From Rhopalosiphum padi (lineage: Eukaryota; Arthropoda; Insecta; Hemiptera; Aphididae): a stretch of 64,000 nucleotides of DNA. The stretch's first letter is position 1, and each line of letters opens with the position of its first letter. A program made the translations under genes and the position numbers. Location of the stretch: positions 51,376,152 to 51,440,151 of the forward strand of contig NC_083597.1 of assembly GCF_020882245.1 (NCBI RefSeq). Reading direction: 5' to 3'. Positions 52,492 through 63,742 of the stretch are shown here, piece after piece. The notes under the pieces are model-generated. The model ran no database searches. It was not told the origin of the DNA and worked only from the letters and a program-made list of their open reading frames with translations.

Positions 52492-53244
52492 TCTATAATT
52501 TTTAATTAGAAATTTAGAAATCTATAATTTTTAAATAGAAATTCAGAAATTAGAAATTAGAAATTTGAAATTTAGTAATCTATAATTTTTAATTAGAAAT
52601 TTAAAAATCTATAATTAAATAATTAAAAATTTAGAAATCTATAATTTATTAATAAGAAATTTAGAAACCTTTAATTTTTAATTATAAAATTGAAAATCTA
52701 TAATTTATTTATTAGAAATCTATAATTTTTAATTAGAAATTCAGAAAATAGAAACTAGAAATTTGAAATTAGAAATTAGAAATTTGAAATTAGAAATTAG
52801 AAATTTGAAATTTAGTTATCTATAATTATTAATTAGAAATTAGAAATTTGAAATTTGAAATTAGAAATTAGAAATTTGAAATTTAGTTATCTATAATTAT
52901 TAATTAGAAATTAGAAATTTGAAATTTAGTAATCTATAATTTTTAATTAGAAATTCAGAAATCTATAATTAAATAATTAAAAATTTAGAAATCTATAATT
53001 TTTAATTAGAAATTTAGAAAACTATAATTTTTAATTAGAAATTTAGAAATCTATAATTTATTAATTAGAAATCTATAATTTTTAATTAGAAATTCAGAAA
53101 TTAGAAACTAGAAATTTGAAATTAGAAATTAGAAATTTGAAATTTAGTAATCTATAATTTATTAATAAGAAATTTAGAAAACTATAATTTTTAATTAGAA
53201 ATTTAGAAATCTATAATTTTTAATAAGAAATCTATAGTTTTTAA
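52492..53244. repeat. A40, 753-bp class A block, type-2 start
   Basis: Same class as A11, A16 and A17. Confidence 0.93.
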
Positions 53245-53772
53245 TTTTTTGGCAGCAATAGTTCCATTTTTTTTTTTGGGCAGCAATAGTTCCATTTATT
53301 TTTTGGGCAGCAATAGTTCCATTTTTTTTTTTTGGGCAGCAAAGGTTCCATTTTGGGCAGCAATAGTTCCATTTTGGCAGCAATAGTTCCATTTTTGGCA
53401 GCAATAGTTCCATTTTGGGCAGCAAAGGTTCCATTTTGGGCAGCAATAGTTCCATTTATTTTTTTGGCAGCAAAGGTTCCATTTTGGGCAGCAATAGTTC
53501 CATTTTTTTTTTTTTTTTGGCAGCAATAGTTCCATTTTTGGCAGCAATAGTTCCATTTTTTTTTGGGGGGCAGCAAAGGTTCCATTTTGGGCAGCAAAGG
53601 TACCATTTTTATTTTGGGCAGCAATAGTTCCATTTTTTTGGCAGCACAGGTTCCATTTTGGGCATCAATAGTTCCTTTTTTTTTTTGGGCAGCAATAGTT
53701 CCATTTTGGGCAGCAAAGGTTCCATTTTTGAGCAGCAATAGTTCCATTTTTTTTTTTTGGATAGCATTAAAA
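53245..53772. repeat. B41, full B block (m8 allele c) with a G6 run
   Basis: GGGGGGCAGC in m14, shared only with B18; both follow an A753 block. Confidence 0.95.
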
Positions 53773-55371
53773 TCTATAATTTTTAATTAGAAATTTAGAA
53801 ATCTATAATTAAATAATTAAAAATTTAGAAATCTATAATTTATTAATAAGAAATTTAGAAACCTTTAATTTTTAATTATAAAATTGAAAATCTATAATTT
53901 ATTTATTAGAAATCTATAATTTTTAATTAGAAATTCAGAAAATAGAAACTAGAAATTTGAAATTAGAAATTAGAAATTTGAAATTTAGTAATCTATAATT
54001 TTTAATTAGAAATCTATAATTTTTAATAAGAAATCTATAATTTTTAATTAGAAATCTATAATTTTTAATTAGAAATTTAGAAATCTATAATTTTTAATTA
54101 GAAATTTAGAAATCTATAATTTATTAATTAGAAATCTATAATTTTTAATTAGAAGTTCAGAAATTAGAAACTAGAAATTTGAAATTAGAAATTAGAAATT
54201 TGAAATTTAGTAATCTATAATTTATTAATAAGAAATTAAGAAACCTATAATTTTTAATTAGAAATTCAGAAAGTAGAAACTAGAAATTTGAAATTAGAAA
54301 TTAGAAATTTGAAATTAGAAATTAGAAATTTGAAATTTAGTTATCTATAATTATTAATTAGAAATTAGAAATTTGAAATTTAGTAATCTATAATTTTTAA
54401 TTAGAAATTCAGAAATCTATAATTAAATAATTAAAAATTTAGAAATCTATAATTTTTAATTAGAAATTTAGAAATCTATAATTAAATAATTAAAAATTTA
54501 GAAATCTATAATTTATTAATAAGAAATTTAGAAACCTTTAATTTTTAATTATAAAATTGAAAATCTATAATTTATTTATTAGAAATCTATAATTTTTAAT
54601 TAGAAATTCAGAAAATAGAAACTAGAAATTTGAAATTAGAAATTAGAAATTTGAAATTTAGTAATCTATAATTTTTAATTAGAAATCTATAATTTTTAAT
54701 AAGAAATCTATAATTTTTAATTAGAAATCTATAATTTTTAATTAGAAATTTAGAAATCTATAATTTTTAATTAGAAATTTAGAAATCTATAATTTATTAA
54801 TTAGAAATCTATAATTTTTAATTAGAAGTTCAGAAATTAGAAACTAGAAATTTGAAATTAGAAATTAGAAATTTGAAATTTAGTAATCTATAATTTATTA
54901 ATAAGAAATTAAGAAACCTATAATTTTTAATTAGAAATTCAGAAAGTAGAAACTAGAAATTTGAAATTAGAAATTAGAAATTTGAAATTAGAAATTAGAA
55001 ATTTGAAATTTAGTTATCTATAATTATTAATTAGAAATTAGAAATTTGAAATTTAGTAATCTATAATTTTTAATTAGAAATTCAGAAATCTATAATTAAA
55101 TAATTAAAAATTTAGAAATCTATAATTTTTAATTAGAAATTTAGAAATCTATAATTTTTAATTAGAAATTTAGAAATCTATAATTTATTAATTAGAAATC
55201 TATAATTTTTAATTAGAAATTCAGAAATTAGAAACTAGAAATTTGAAATTAGAAATTAGAAATTTGAAATTTAGTAATCTATAATTTATTAATAAGAAAT
55301 TTAGAAAACTATAATTTTTAATTAGAAATTTAGAAATCTATAATTTTTAATAAGAAATCTATAGTTTTTAA
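53773..55371. repeat. A41, longest A block (1,599 bp), type-1 start
   Basis: Equals the 926 class plus a 673-bp internal tandem duplication. Confidence 0.93.
53811..55156. repeat. 673-bp tandem duplication inside A41
   Basis: AAATAATTAAAAATTTAG occurs at 53811 and at 54484, followed in both by the same word order. The junction near 54470-54490 joins a late-block word to an early-block word that share ATCTATAATT. This fits unequal exchange inside the A block. Confidence 0.9.
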
Positions 55372-55825
55372 TTTTTTGGCAGCAATAGTTCCATTTTTTT
55401 TTTTGGCAGCAATAGTTCCATTTTTTTTTTTTTTTGGGCAGCAAAGGTTCCATTTTGGGCAGCAATAGTTCCATTTTGGCAGCAATAGTTCCATTTTTGG
55501 CAGCAATAGTTCCATTTTGGGCTGCAAAGTTTCCATTTTGGGCAGCAATAGTTCCATTTATTTTTTTGGCAGCAAAGGTTCCATTTTGGGCAGCAATAGT
55601 TCCATTTTTTTTTTTTTTTGGCAGCAATAGTTCCATTTTTGGCAGCAATAGTTCCATTTTTTTTTTGGGCAGCAATAGTTCCATTTTTTTGGCAGCACAG
55701 GTTCCATTTTGGGCATCAATAGTTCCTTTTTTTTTTTTTGGGCAGCAATAGTTCCATTTTGGGCAGCAAAGGTTCCATTTTTGAGCAGCAATAGTTCCAT
55801 TTTTTTTTTTTGGATAGCATTAAAA
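55372..55825. repeat. B42, 18-monomer B block (m8 allele a)
   Basis: m2, m14 and m15 are missing, so GGTACC is absent. Confidence 0.92.
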
Positions 55826-57075
55826 TCTATAATTTTTAATTAGAAATTTAGAAATCTATAATTTTTAAATAGAAATTCAGAAATTAGAAATTAGAAATTT
55901 GAAATTTAGTAATCTATAATTTTTAATTAGAAATTTAAAAATCTATAATTAAATAATTAAAAATTTAGAAATCTATAATTTATTAATAAGAAATTTAGAA
56001 ACCTTTAATTTTTAATTATAAAATTGAAAATCTATAATTTATTTATTAGAAATCTATAATTTTTAATTAGAAATTCAGAAAATAGAAACTAGAAATTTGA
56101 AATTAGAAATTAGAAATTTGAAATTTAGTTATCTATAATTATTAATTAGAAATTAGAAATTTGAAATTTGAAATTAGAAATTAGAAATTTGAAATTTAGT
56201 TATCTATAATTATTAATTAGAAAATAGAAATTTGAAATTTAGTAATCTATAATTTTTAATTAGAAATTTAGAAATCTATAATTTTTAAATAGAAATTCAG
56301 AAATTAGAAATTAGAAATTTGAAATTTAGTAATCTATAATTTATTAATAAGAAATTTAGAAACCTTTAATTTTTAATTATAAAATTGAAAATCTATAATT
56401 TATTTATTAGAAATCTATAAGTTTTAATTAGAAATTCAGAAAATAGAAACTAGAAATTTGAAATTAGAAATTAGAAATTTGAAATTTAGTAATCTATAAT
56501 TTTTAATTAGAAATCTATAATTTTTAATAAGAAATCTATAATTTTTAATTAGAAATCTATAATTTTTAATTAGAAATTTAGAAATCTATTATTTTTAATA
56601 AGAAATTAAGAAACCTATAATTTTTAATTAGAAATTCAGAAAGTAGAAACTAGAAATTTGAAATTAGAAATTAGAAATTTGAAATTAGAAATTAGAAATT
56701 TGAAATTTAGTTATCTATAATTATTAATTAGAAATTAGAAATTTGAAATTTTAAATTTAGTAATCTATAATTTTTAATTAGAAATTCAGAAATCTATAAT
56801 TAAATAATTAAAAATTTAGAAATCTATAATTTTTAATTAGAAATTTAGAAATCTATAAATTTTAATTAGAAATTTAGAAATCTATAATTTATTAATTAGA
56901 AATCTATAATTTTTAATTAGAAATTCAGAAATTAGAAACTAGAAATTTGAAATTAGAAATTAGAAATTTGAAATTTAGTAATCTATAATTTATTAATAAG
57001 AAATTTAGAAAACTATAATTTTTAATTAGAAATTTAGAAATCTATAATTTTTAATAAGAAATCTATAGTTTTTAA
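55826..57075. repeat. A42, fused A block (1,250 bp), type-2 start
   Basis: Starts as a 753-type block. Near 56265 it restarts with the type-2 start (TTTTTAAATAGAAATTCAG) and continues as an 830-type block. A private AGAAAATAG lies near 56220. The B block expected between the two parts is missing. Confidence 0.9.
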
Positions 57076-57168
57076 TTTTTTGGCAGCAATAGTTCCATTT
57101 TTTTGGCAGCAAAGGTTCCATTTTTGAGCAGCAATAGTTCCATTTTTTTTTTTTGGATAGCATTAAAA
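57076..57168. repeat. B43, minimal three-monomer B block (93 bp)
   Basis: Only m1, m20 and m21 plus the tail remain. Both normal edges are intact, so this is an internal deletion and not a solo insertion. Confidence 0.93.
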
Positions 57169-57872
57169 TCTATAATTTTTAATTAGAAATTTAGAAATCT
57201 ATAATTAAATAATTAAAAATTTAGAAATCTATAATTTATTAATAAGAAATTTAGAAACCTTTAATTTTTAATTATAAAATTGAAAATCTATAATTTATTA
57301 ATTAGAAATCTATAATTTTTAATTAGAAGTTCAGAAATTAGAAACTAGAAATTTGAAATTAGAAATTAGAAATTTGAAATTTAGTAATCTATAATTTATT
57401 AATAAGAAATTAAGAAACCTATAATTTTTAATTAGAAATTCAGAAAGTAGAAACTAGAAATTTGAAATTAGAAATTAGAAATTTGAAATTAGAAATTAGA
57501 AATTTGAAATTTAGTTATCTATAATTATTAATTAGAAATTAGAAATTTGAAATTTAGTAATCTATAATTTTTAATTAGAAATTCAGAAATCTATAATTAA
57601 ATAATTAAAAATTTAGAAATCTATAATTTTTAATTAGAAATTTAGAAATCTATAATTTTTAATTAGAAATTTAGAAATCTATAATTTATTAATTAGAAAT
57701 CTATAATTTTTAATTAGAAATTCAGAAATTAGAAACTAGAAATTTGAAATTAGAAATTAGAAATTTGAAATTTAGTAATCTATAATTTATTAATAAGAAA
57801 TTTAGAAAACTATAATTTTTAATTAGAAATTTAGAAATCTATAATTTTTAATAAGAAATCTATAGTTTTTAA
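57169..57872. repeat. A43, 704-bp class A block, type-1 start
   Basis: Pairs with A44. After TATAAAATTGAAAATC it goes to TTTATTAATTAG and AAGTTCAG, omitting the central 222 bp of the 926 layout. Confidence 0.92.
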
Positions 57873-58160
57873 TTTTTTGGGCAGCAATAGTTCCATTTTT
57901 TTTTTTTGGGCAGCAAAGGTTCCATTTTGGGCAGCAATAGTTCCATTTTGGCAGCAATAGTTCCATTTTTTTGGCAGCACAGGTTCCATTTTGGGCATCA
58001 ATAGTTCCTTTTTTTTTTGGGCAGCAATAGTTCCATTTATTTTTTGGGCAGCAATAGTTCCATTTTTTTTTTTTGGGCAGCAAAGGTTCCATTTTGGGCA
58101 GCAAAGGTTCCATTTTTGAGCAGCAATAGTTCCATTTTTTTTTTTTGGATAGCATTAAAA
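57873..58160. repeat. B44, permuted 11-monomer B block (288 bp)
   Basis: Order by diagnostic variants is m1, m4, m5, m6/16, m17, m18, then m2, m3, m4, m20, m21. The m2-m4 group sits after m18 instead of at the left. Its first monomer uniquely starts TTTTTTGGGCAGC. Confidence 0.9.
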
Positions 58161-58864
58161 TCTATAATTTTTAATTAGAAATTTAGAAATCTATAATTAA
58201 ATAATTAAAAATTTAGAAATCTATAATTTATTAATAAGAAATTTAGAAACCTTTAATTTTTAATTATAAAATTGAAAATCTATAATTTATTAATTAGAAA
58301 TCTATAATTTTTAATTAGAAGTTCAGAAATTAGAAACTAGAAATTTGAAATTAGAAATTAGAAATTTGAAATTTAGTAATCTATAATTTATTAATAAGAA
58401 ATTAAGAAACCTATAATTTTTAATTAGAAATTCAGAAAGTAGAAACTAGAAATTTGAAATTAGAAATTAGAAATTTGAAATTAGAAATTAGAAATTTGAA
58501 ATTTAGTTATCTATAATTATTAATTAGAAATTAGAAATTTGAAATTTAGTAATCTATAATTTTTAATTAGAAATTCAGAAATCTATAATTAAATAATTAA
58601 AAATTTAGAAATCTATAATTTTTAATTAGAAATTTAGAAATCTATAATTTTTAATTAGAAATTTAGAAATCTATAATTTATTAATTAGAAATCTATAATT
58701 TTTAATTAGAAATTCAGAAATTAGAAACTAGAAATTTGAAATTAGAAATTAGAAATTTGAAATTTAGTAATCTATAATTTATTAATAAGAAATTTAGAAA
58801 ACTATAATTTTTAATTAGAAATTTAGAAATCTATAATTTTTAATAAGAAATCTATAGTTTTTAA
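58161..58864. repeat. A44, 704-bp class A block, type-1 start
   Basis: Same length and layout as A43, so the two form a local duplicated pair with different B blocks. Confidence 0.92.
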
Positions 58865-59211
58865 TTTTTTGGCAGCAATAGTTCCATTTTTTTTTTTTGG
58901 GCAGCAATAGTTCCATTTATTTTTTGGGCAGCAATAGTTCCATTTTTTTTTTTTGGCAGCAATAGTTCCATTTTTGGCAGCAATAGTTCCATTTTTTTTT
59001 TTGGGGCAGCAAAGGTTCCATTTTGGGCAGCAAAGGTACCATTTTTATTTTGGGCAGCAATAGTTCCATTTTTTTGGCAGCACAGGTTCCATTTTGGGCA
59101 TCAATAGTTCCTTTTTTTTTTTTTGGGCAGCAATAGTTCCATTTTGGGCAGCAAAGGTTCCATTTTTGAGCAGCAATAGTTCCATTTTTTTTTTTTTGGA
59201 TAGCATTAAAA
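58865..59211. repeat. B45, 13-monomer B block (347 bp)
   Basis: m1-m3 joined to m12-m21; the m4-m11 section is lost between two T-rich monomers. Confidence 0.93.
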
Positions 59212-60402
59212 TCTATAATTTTTAATTAGAAATTTAGAAATCTATAATTTTTAAATAGAAATTCAGAAATTAGAAATTAGAAATTTGAAATTTAGTAATC
59301 TATAATTTATTAATAAGAAATTTAGAAACCTTTAATTTTTAATTATAAAATTGAAAATCTATAATTTATTTATTAGAAATCTATAAGTTTTAATTAGAAA
59401 TTCAGAAAATAGAAACTAGAAATTTGAAATTAGAAATTAGAAATTTGAAATTTAGTAATCTATAATTTTTAATTAGAAATCTATAATTTTTAATAAGAAA
59501 TCTATAATTTTTAATTAGAAATCTATAATTTTTAATTAGAAATTTAGAAATCTATTATTTTTAATAAGAAATTAAGAAACCTATAATTTTTAATTAGAAA
59601 TTCAGAAAGTAGAAACTAGAAATTTGAAATTAGAAATTAGAAATTTGAAATTAGAAATTAGAAATTTGAAATTTAGTTATCTATAATTATTAATTAGAAA
59701 TTAGAAATTTGAAATTAGAAATTTGAAATTTAGTAATCTATAATTTTTAATTAGAAATTTAAAAATCTATAATTAAATAATTAAAAATTTAGAAATCTAT
59801 AATTTATTAATAAGAAATTTAGAAACCTTTAATTTTTAATTATAAAATTGAAAATCTATAATTTATTTATTAGAAATCTATAATTTTTAATTAGAAATTC
59901 AGAAAATAGAAACTAGAAATTTGAAATTAGAAATTAGAAATTTGAAATTAGAAATTAGAAATTTGAAATTTAGTTATCTATAATTATTAATTAGAAATTA
60001 GAAATTTGAAATTTGAAATTAGAAATTAGAAATTTGAAATTTAGTTATCTATAATTATTAATTAGAAATTAGAAATTTGAAATTTAGTAATCTATAATTT
60101 TTAATTAGAAATTCAGAAATCTATAATTAAATAATTAAAAATTTAGAAATCTATAATTTTTAATTAGAAATTTAGAAAACTATAATTTTTAATTAGAAAT
60201 TTAGAAATCTATAATTTATTAATTAGAAATCTATAATTTTTAATTAGAAATTCAGAAATTAGAAACTAGAAATTTGAAATTAGAAATTAGAAATTTGAAA
60301 TTTAGTAATCTATAATTTATTAATAAGAAATTTAGAAAACTATAATTTTTAATTAGAAATTTAGAAATCTATAATTTTTAATAAGAAATCTATAGTTTTT
60401 AA
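59212..60402. repeat. A45, fused A block (1,191 bp), type-2 start
   Basis: Begins as the 830/808 class (CTATAAGTTTTAATTAG near 59388). Near 59750 it switches to a 753-type layout with TTTAAAAATCTATAATTAAAT. An intervening B block appears to have been lost. Confidence 0.9.
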
Positions 60403-60937
60403 TTTTTTGGCAGCAATAGTTCCATTTTTTTTTTTTTTGGTCAGCAATAGTTCCATTTATTTTTTGGGCAGCAATAGTTCCATTTTTTTTTTTTTTGGGC
60501 AGCAAAGGTTCCATTTTGGGCAGCAATAGTTCCATTTTGGCAGCAATAGTTCCATTTTTGGCAGCAATAGTTCCATTTTGGGCAGCAAAGGTTCCATTTT
60601 GGGCAGCAATAGTTCCATTTATTTTTTTGGCAGCAAAGGTTCCATTTTGGGCAGCAATAGTTCCATTTTTTTTTTTTTTTTTTGGCAGCAATAGTTCCAT
60701 TTTTGGCAGCAATAGTTCCATTTTTTTTTTTGGGGCAGCAAAGGTTCCATTTTGGGCAGCAAAGGTACCATTTTTATTTTGGGCAGCAATAGTTCCATTT
60801 TTTTGGCAGCACAGGTTCCATTTTGGGCATCAATAGTTCCTTTTTTTTTTTGGGCAGCAATAGTTCCATTTTGGGCAGCAAAGGTTCCATTTTTGAGCAG
60901 CAATAGTTCCATTTTTTTTTTTTGGATAGCATTAAAA
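60403..60937. repeat. B46, full B block (m8 allele c) with GGTCAGC
   Basis: m2 starts GGTCAGC (about 60439), shared only with B49. Confidence 0.94.
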
Positions 60938-61320
60938 TCTATAATTTTTAATTAGAAATCTATAATTTTTAATTAGAAATTCAGAAATTAGAAACTAGAA
61001 ATTTGAAATTAGAAATTAGAAATTTGAAATTTAGTAATCTATAATTTATTAATAAGAAATTTAGAAAACTATAATTTTTAATTAGAAATTTAGAAAACTA
61101 TAATTTTTAATTAGAAATTTAGAAATCTATAATTTATTAATTAGAAATCTATAATTTTTAATTAGAAATTCAGAAATTAGAAACTAGAAATTTGAAATTA
61201 GAAATTAGAAATTTGAAATTTAGTAATCTATAATTTATTAATAAGAAATTTAGAAAACTATAATTTTTAATTAGAAATTTAGAAATCTATAATTTTTAAT
61301 AAGAAATCTATAGTTTTTAA
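60938..61320. repeat. A46, shortest A block (383 bp)
   Basis: Neither standard start follows B46; it enters directly into late-block words and contains two GAAAACTATAATT segments in succession. Confidence 0.9.
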
Positions 61321-61747
61321 TTTTTTGGCAGCAATAGTTCCATTTTTTTTTTTTTTTTTGGCAGCAATAGTTCCATTTATTTTTTGGGCAGCAATAGTTC
61401 CATTTTTTTTTTTTTGGGCAGCAAAGGTTCCATTTTGGGCAGCAATAGTTCCATTTTGGCAGCAATAGTTCCATTTTTTTTTTTTTTTTTTTTGGCAGCA
61501 ATAGTTCCATTTTTGGCAGCAATAGTTCCATTTTTTTTTTTGGGGCAGCAAAGGTTCCATTTTGGGCAGCAAAGGTACCATTTTTATTTTGGGCAGCAAT
61601 AGTTCCATTTTTTTGGCAGCACAGGTTCCATTTTGGGCATCAATAGTTCCTTTTTTTTTTTGGGCAGCAATAGTTCCATTTTGGGCAGCAAAGGTTCCAT
61701 TTTTGAGCAGCAATAGTTCCATTTTTTTTTTTTGGATAGCATTAAAA
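61321..61747. repeat. B47, 16-monomer B block (427 bp)
   Basis: m1-m6, with m6 fused to a T20 run, then m12-m21. Confidence 0.92.
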
Positions 61748-62240
61748 TCTATAATTTTTAATTAGAAATTTAGAAATCTATAATTAAATAATTAAAAATT
61801 TAGAAATCTATAATTTATTAATAAGAAATTTAGAAACCTTTAATTTTTAATTATAAAATTGAAAATCTATAATTTATTTATTAGAAATCTATAATTTTTA
61901 ATTAGAAATTCAGAAAATAGAAACTAGAAATTTGAAATTAGAAATTAGAAATTTGAAATTTAGTAATCTATAATTTTTAATTAGAAATCTATAATTTTTA
62001 ATTAGAAATTTAGAAATCTATAATTTTTAATTAGAAATTTAGAAATCTATAATTTATTAATTAGAAATCTATAATTTTTAATTAGAAATTCAGAAATTAG
62101 AAACTAGAAATTTGAAATTAGAAATTAGAAATTTGAAATTTAGTAATCTATAATTTATTAATAAGAAATTTAGAAAACTATAATTTTTAATTAGAAATTT
62201 AGAAATCTATAATTTTTAATAAGAAATCTATAGTTTTTAA
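61748..62240. repeat. A47, truncated A block (493 bp), type-1 start
   Basis: The first and last parts of the 926 layout are joined; the middle with AAGTTCAG and GAAAGTAG is missing. Confidence 0.91.
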
Positions 62241-62516
62241 TTTTTTGGCAGCAATAGTTCCATTTTTTTTTTTTTGGGCAGCAATAGTTCCATTTATTTT
62301 TTGGCAGCAATAGTTCCATTTTTTTTTTTTGGCAGCAATAGTTCCATTTTTGGCAGCAATAGTTCCATTTTTTTTTTTGGGGCAGCAAAGGTTCCATTTT
62401 GGGCATCAATAGTTCCTTTTTTTTTTTTTGGGCAGCAATAGTTCCATTTTGGGCAGCAAAGGTTCCATTTTTGAGCAGCAATAGTTCCATTTTTTTTTTT
62501 TTGGATAGCATTAAAA
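62241..62516. repeat. B48, 10-monomer B block (276 bp)
   Basis: m1-m3, m12-m14 and m18-m21. It combines a B45-like left deletion with an m14-to-m18 junction similar to that of B7. Confidence 0.92.
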
Positions 62517-63742
62517 TCTATAATTTTTAATTAGAAATTTAGAAATCTATAATTTTTAAATAGAAATTCAGAAATTAGAAATTAGAAATTTGAAATTTAG
62601 TAATCTATAATTTATAAATAAGAAATTTAGAAACCTTTAATTTTTAATTATAAAATTGAAAATCTATAATTTATTTATTAGAAATCTATAAGTTTTAATT
62701 AGAAATTCAGAAAATAGAAACTAGAAATTTGAAATTAGAAATTAGAAATTTGAAATTTAGTAATCTATAATTTTTAATTAGAAATCTATAATTTTTAATA
62801 AGAAATCTATAATTTTTAATTAGAAATCTATAATTTTTAATTAGAAATTTAGAAATCTATTATTTTTAATAAGAAATTAAGAAACCTATAATTTTTAATT
62901 AGAAATTCAGAAAGTAGAAACTAGAAATTTGAAATTAGAAATTAGAAATTTGAAATTTAGTTATCTATAATTATTAATTAGAAATTAGAAATTTGAAATT
63001 AGAAATTTGAAATTTAGTAATCTATAATTTATTAATAAGAAATTTAGAAACCTTTAATTTTTAATTATAAAATTGAAAATCTATAATTTATTTATTAGAA
63101 ATCTATAAGTTTTAATTAGAAATTCAGAAAATAGAAACTAGAAATTTGAAATTAGAAATTAGAAATTTGAAATTTAGTAATCTATAATTTTTAATTAGAA
63201 ATCTATAATTTTTAATAAGAAATCTATAATTTTTAATTAGAAATCTATAATTTTTAATTAGAAATTTAGAAATCTATTATTTTTAATAAGAAATTAAGAA
63301 ACCTATAATTTTTAATTAGAAATTCAGAAAGTAGAAACTAGAAATTTGAAATTAGAAATTAGAAATTTGAAATTTAGTTATCTATAATTATTAATTAGAA
63401 ATTAGAAATTTTAAATTTTAAATTTAGTAATCTATAATTTTTAATTAGAAATTCAGAAATCTATAATTAAATAATTAAAAATTTAGAAATCTATAATTTT
63501 TAATTAGAAATTTAGAAAACTATAATTTTTAATTAGAAATTTAGAAATCTATAATTTATTAATTAGAAATCTATAATTTTTAATTAGAAATTCAGAAATT
63601 AGAAACTAGAAATTTGAAATTAGAAATTAGAAATTTGAAATTTAGTAATCTATAATTTATTAATAAGAAATTTAGAAAACTATAATTTTTAATTAGAAAT
63701 TTAGAAATCTATAATTTTTAATAAGAAATCTATAGTTTTTAA
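62517..63742. repeat. A48, expanded A block (1,226 bp), type-2 start
   Basis: Equals the 808 class plus a 417/418-bp internal duplication: AAACCTTTAA occurs at 62631 and 63048, and CTATAAGTTTTAATTAG occurs twice. The first copy has a private TTTATAAATAAG. Confidence 0.9.

Larger units (their letters stand above)
47518..53244. repeat. Four-B higher-order repeat, right copy (5,727 bp)
   Basis: A36(830)-B37(289)-A37(926)-B38(372)-A38(808)-B39(289)-A39(926)-B40(534)-A40(753). The A and short-B blocks match the left copy in length. The two long B blocks differ by internal deletions: B38 is 165 bp shorter than B9, and B40 is 129 bp longer than B11. These explain the whole length difference. Confidence 0.9.

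Noticed and set aside
92..63742. Polyadenylation signals, TATA boxes or replication-origin consensus in the A blocks
   Set aside because: ATTAAA, TATAAT-like and similar AT words are expected by chance in such biased sequence and repeat hundreds of times, so single sites cannot be supported.
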